A stretch of 64,000 nt of DNA from Rhodococcus opacus (GTDB lineage Bacteria; Actinomycetota; Actinomycetes; Mycobacteriales; Mycobacteriaceae): contig NZ_JAAXPA010000003.1 of NCBI RefSeq assembly GCF_012396235.1, positions 310,001-374,000 on the forward strand, in the 5' to 3' direction. Both the position numbers and the translations under genes were made by a program. Below, in pieces: positions 62,295-64,000 of this stretch. The notes under the pieces are model-generated. The model saw nothing but the letters and a program-made list of their open reading frames with translations, had not been told where the DNA came from and did not search any database. The stretch's first letter is position 1, and every line of letters begins with the position of its first letter.

Positions 62295-62354
62295 TCAGAG
62301 CAGGCCCCACCAATAGATCAGTACGGCGAGAACGAACACGATCACAGTTTCCAC
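62295..62354 (-). CDS. 19-codon hydrophobic membrane peptide
   Basis: A GTG at 62354-62352 is preceded, after six bases, by a strong ribosome site GCGGAGGAGG. The frame METVIVFVLAVLIYWWGLL ends at a TGA (62295-62297): a single hydrophobic helix with a Tyr-Trp-Trp belt. It lies antisense in the gap after the catalase gene, which otherwise holds only a palindrome. Too short for statistical support; the ribosome site is what makes it credible. Confidence 0.45.
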   Translation of the reverse strand: METVIVFVLAVLIYWWGLL

Positions 62355-62437
62355 GACGACCCTCCTCCGCCCGACTGCACGCAGTGCACTTCCATCATCC
62401 ACCTCGAGCGGGGACGGACGCTACTGCGCTTCGCGCC

Positions 62438-62483
62438 CGTGAGTACTTCTCAACCGCCCGTGGTTGAGAAGTACCCACAGGGG
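62438..62483. repeat. intergenic palindrome, copy 6 (diverged)
   Basis: CCCGTGAGTACTTCTCAACC against GGTTGAGAAGTACCCACAGGG, with two or three mismatches in the outer arm. The inner bases differ in matched fashion on both sides (TTCTCAAC/GTTGAGAA instead of TTGTTAAC/GTTAACAA), so the stem is preserved by compensating change. Left flank GCGCTTCGCGCCCGTGAGT matches the extended outer arm of the family. Confidence 0.8.
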
Positions 62484-62582
62484 TGTGACGGGTGTGTCGG
62501 ATGTTGTTGCTAGGTTGGGCGGTGTCAGGACACCGGCTCGGATGACCGTGTCCCGAGTCGGGGTCGAAAGGTGCTGTCTTCC

Positions 62583-63386
62583 ATGGTGATGGGTCCCACC
62601 CATGCAATGTCCGGTGCGGCTGTCGGTCTGGCGGTGGCAGATCTGCTGCCTCTCGACTGGGGTGGGCCCACCTCGACCGCCGAGACCTTCACGTTCGCGG
62701 CGGTGTGCGCCGGAGCGGCGCTTCTCCCGGACCTGGACACGAGCCAGTCCACGGTCTCGCGCTCGTTCGGTCCGGTCAGCAACGTCGTCGCGAAGGGCGT
62801 CGATGCGGTGTCGCTGGGGTTCTACACCGTCACCAAAGGCAAACGCGACGGCAAGCGGCGGGGCGGGCACCGCACGCTCACCCACACGGCCCTGTTTGCC
62901 GTGGGTATCGGGGCCGGGGTGTCCGCGCTGGTCGTCCAGTTCGGCAAGCCCGCCATCATCGCGACGCTGTTCGTCTGCCTCGGGCTCGCGCTCCGCGGGC
63001 TGGCCGGAGAGCTGGCCAAAGAAAAAGGCTGGCTGGCGGTTTCGGCGGTCGCGGCGGTGCTGTCCGCGCTCACCTGGCAGTCGTATCCCACCGAGGCCGG
63101 TTCCACCGGACTCGGAGTCGCGGTGGCCCTCGGCTGCGCCACCCACTGCCTCGGGGACGCCATCACCAAGGAGGGCGTCCCCTTCCTCGCGCCGTTCCTC
63201 ACGCTCGGGAAGGAACGGTGGTGGGAGTTCCGGCTCCCGTCGTTCCTGTCCATCCGGGCAGGCGGGCCCTTCGAGAAGGTCGTGCTCGGGCCCGCCCTCA
63301 CGGTGGCCGTCGGACTCATGGTCATCTGGGCCATCGACGGTGCGCCGCAGGCAATCTACGACGCGTTCATGCCCGCCCCGCAGTGA
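62583..63386 (+). CDS. metal-dependent hydrolase-like membrane protein (DUF457/YdjM type)
   Basis: A 267-residue protein with four to five membrane segments. Motifs of the LexA-regulated YdjM/DUF457 family: PTHAMSGAAVGLAVAD, ALLPDLDTSQSTVSR, GHRTLTHTALFA and ATHCLGDAITKEGVP, a set of His and Asp residues likely to bind metal. Its substrate is unknown. ATG at 62583 is used; GTG 62571 and ATG 62589 are in frame. It ends one base before the stop of the convergent siderophore-binding gene. Confidence 0.8.
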   Translation: MVMGPTHAMSGAAVGLAVADLLPLDWGGPTSTAETFTFAAVCAGAALLPDLDTSQSTVSRSFGPVSNVVAKGVDAVSLGFYTVTKGKRDGKRRGGHRTLTHTALFAVGIGAGVSALVVQFGKPAIIATLFVCLGLALRGLAGELAKEKGWLAVSAVAAVLSALTWQSYPTEAGSTGLGVAVALGCATHCLGDAITKEGVPFLAPFLTLGKERWWEFRLPSFLSIRAGGPFEKVVLGPALTVAVGLMVIWAIDGAPQAIYDAFMPAPQ

Positions 63387-63387
63387 C

Positions 63388-64000
63388 TCAGGCCGCGAGC
63401 ACGTTCTCGAGATCGTCGAGGACGATCATCGCCCCGGTGGGCCCCAGCGCGAGGAACCAGGTCTCGTCGCTCACGGGCACGGCCTTGCCGTCCTTCACCG
63501 CCTGCATCTGATTCCACAGCGGACCGCCGACCACGGTCGACTCGTCGGTGGTCTCGGGCGCGCCGTAGCTGGAGTAGAAGATCCGGTCGGCGTTCGCCTC
63601 ACCGATCGTCTCCTGGCTCACCTCGACGGCAAGTTCGTCGACGTTCTGCACCGTCGGACGCGGAAGTCCGACGTCCCTCAGGATGACGCCGATGAACGAC
63701 AGGTTGCCGTACAGGCGGATCTTGCCGGACATGAACCGGACCAGCGAGATCGTCGGCTCGCCCGTGATGGACTCCCGGACCTCGTCGGCGCGGGTCTGAT
63801 AGGCGTTGAGCACCTCCTCCGCCTTGGTCTCCTCACCGAGGGCGTCGGCGACCAGCAGGAAGTTCTCCTTCCACGGGAAACCGGGGCGGATGCCGAACAC
63901 GGTCGGCGCGATGGACGACAGCTGCGGGTACAGCTTGTCGGCCCGCAGCTTGCTGCCCAGGATCAGATCGGGCTGCAGAGCGGAGATCGCCTCGAGGTTC
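63388..64000 (-). CDS. iron-siderophore ABC transporter substrate-binding protein (partial)
   Basis: The frame runs off the right edge; 204 codons of the C-terminal part are visible. It opens LEAISALQPDLILGSKLRAD, the class III (FecB/FhuD/BtuF) binding-protein pattern, then IGVILRDVGLPRP, EVSQETIGEANADRIFYSSY and DETWFLALGPTGAMIVLDDL. It would capture ferric siderophores outside the membrane; the signal peptide and lipobox lie outside the window. An ATG-like start within the window (63900) is not used because the domain clearly continues upstream. Confidence 0.85.
   Translation of the reverse strand, partial: NLEAISALQPDLILGSKLRADKLYPQLSSIAPTVFGIRPGFPWKENFLLVADALGEETKAEEVLNAYQTRADEVRESITGEPTISLVRFMSGKIRLYGNLSFIGVILRDVGLPRPTVQNVDELAVEVSQETIGEANADRIFYSSYGAPETTDESTVVGGPLWNQMQAVKDGKAVPVSDETWFLALGPTGAMIVLDDLENVLAA

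Overview
The window is GC-rich, densely packed actinobacterial DNA. Gene content points to a mycolic-acid actinomycete, most likely Rhodococcus: a WhiB regulator, a PknD-type kinase, a mymA/virS-like locus, a FurA-catalase pair, an aspartokinase of Corynebacterium type with an internal start, many acyl-CoA enzymes, and a set of genes matching the methylthioxylose (MTX) pathway of mycobacterial lipoarabinomannan. Genus is inferred from style and content, not from a marker gene. I saw no rRNA, tRNA, CRISPR array, insertion sequence or phage gene.

Layout. 1-1.7 kb: the end of an ECF sigma factor, then a CmtR-like metal sensor overlapping a CDF metal exporter. 1.7-5.9 kb: an acyl-CoA cluster (TetR, AidB-like dehydrogenase, crotonase) with a divergent enoyl-CoA hydratase. 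5.9-8.8 kb: a PAP2 membrane phosphatase, an alpha/beta hydrolase and a patch of decayed genes. 8.8-13.5 kb: DUF2064 transferase, GT2, epimerase and MTA phosphorylase as overlapping genes, with a divergent multi-span membrane protein; together these fit MTX synthesis and transfer. 13.5-18.3 kb: lipoprotein, methyltransferase, membrane protein, cytochrome b/molybdopterin oxidoreductase fusion, LtrA, and a dead MFS transporter. 18.4-19.3 kb: DUF6325 and SHOCT proteins. 19.3-23.4 kb: a mymA-like operon (Baeyer-Villiger monooxygenase, esterase, broken SDR) opposite a VirS-like AraC regulator. 23.5-31.9 kb: an alpha-glucoside ABC importer, GH13 glucosidase, LacI regulator with two operators, ATPase and ROK glucokinase. 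31.9-37.1 kb: WhiB, PknD-like kinase and MalT-like LuxR regulator. 37.4-39.1 kb: two damaged acyl-CoA dehydrogenases. 39.2-44.4 kb: alkylsulfatase with AI-2E permease, then a small membrane protein and a SulP transporter. 44.5-47 kb: DUF1254/DUF1214 protein and a DUF3558-like lipoprotein. 47-49.3 kb: lysC-asd. 49.4-52 kb: truncated lipase, GAP-family and YihY-family membrane proteins. 52-55 kb: formylglycine-generating enzyme divergent from a multicopper oxidase. 55-59.5 kb: TetR, FAD monooxygenase, GMC oxidoreductase and acetoacetate-decarboxylase-like protein. 59.5-62.3 kb: an ArsR/SRPBCC pair divergent from furA-catalase. 62.3-64 kb: a 19-codon membrane peptide, a DUF457 protein, and the end of an iron-siderophore binding protein.

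Two themes run through the window. First, an intergenic palindrome family with a core like GTGAGTACTTRTTAAC occurs six times, with three relatives that share only the outer arms; it sits at gene ends and often supplies the stop codon. Second, gene decay is common: at least seven loci are frameshifted, nonsense-mutated, internally deleted or cut short, several of them in otherwise intact operons. The best candidate system is the MTX-like cluster with its neighbouring sulfoxide-type redox and methyltransferase genes.
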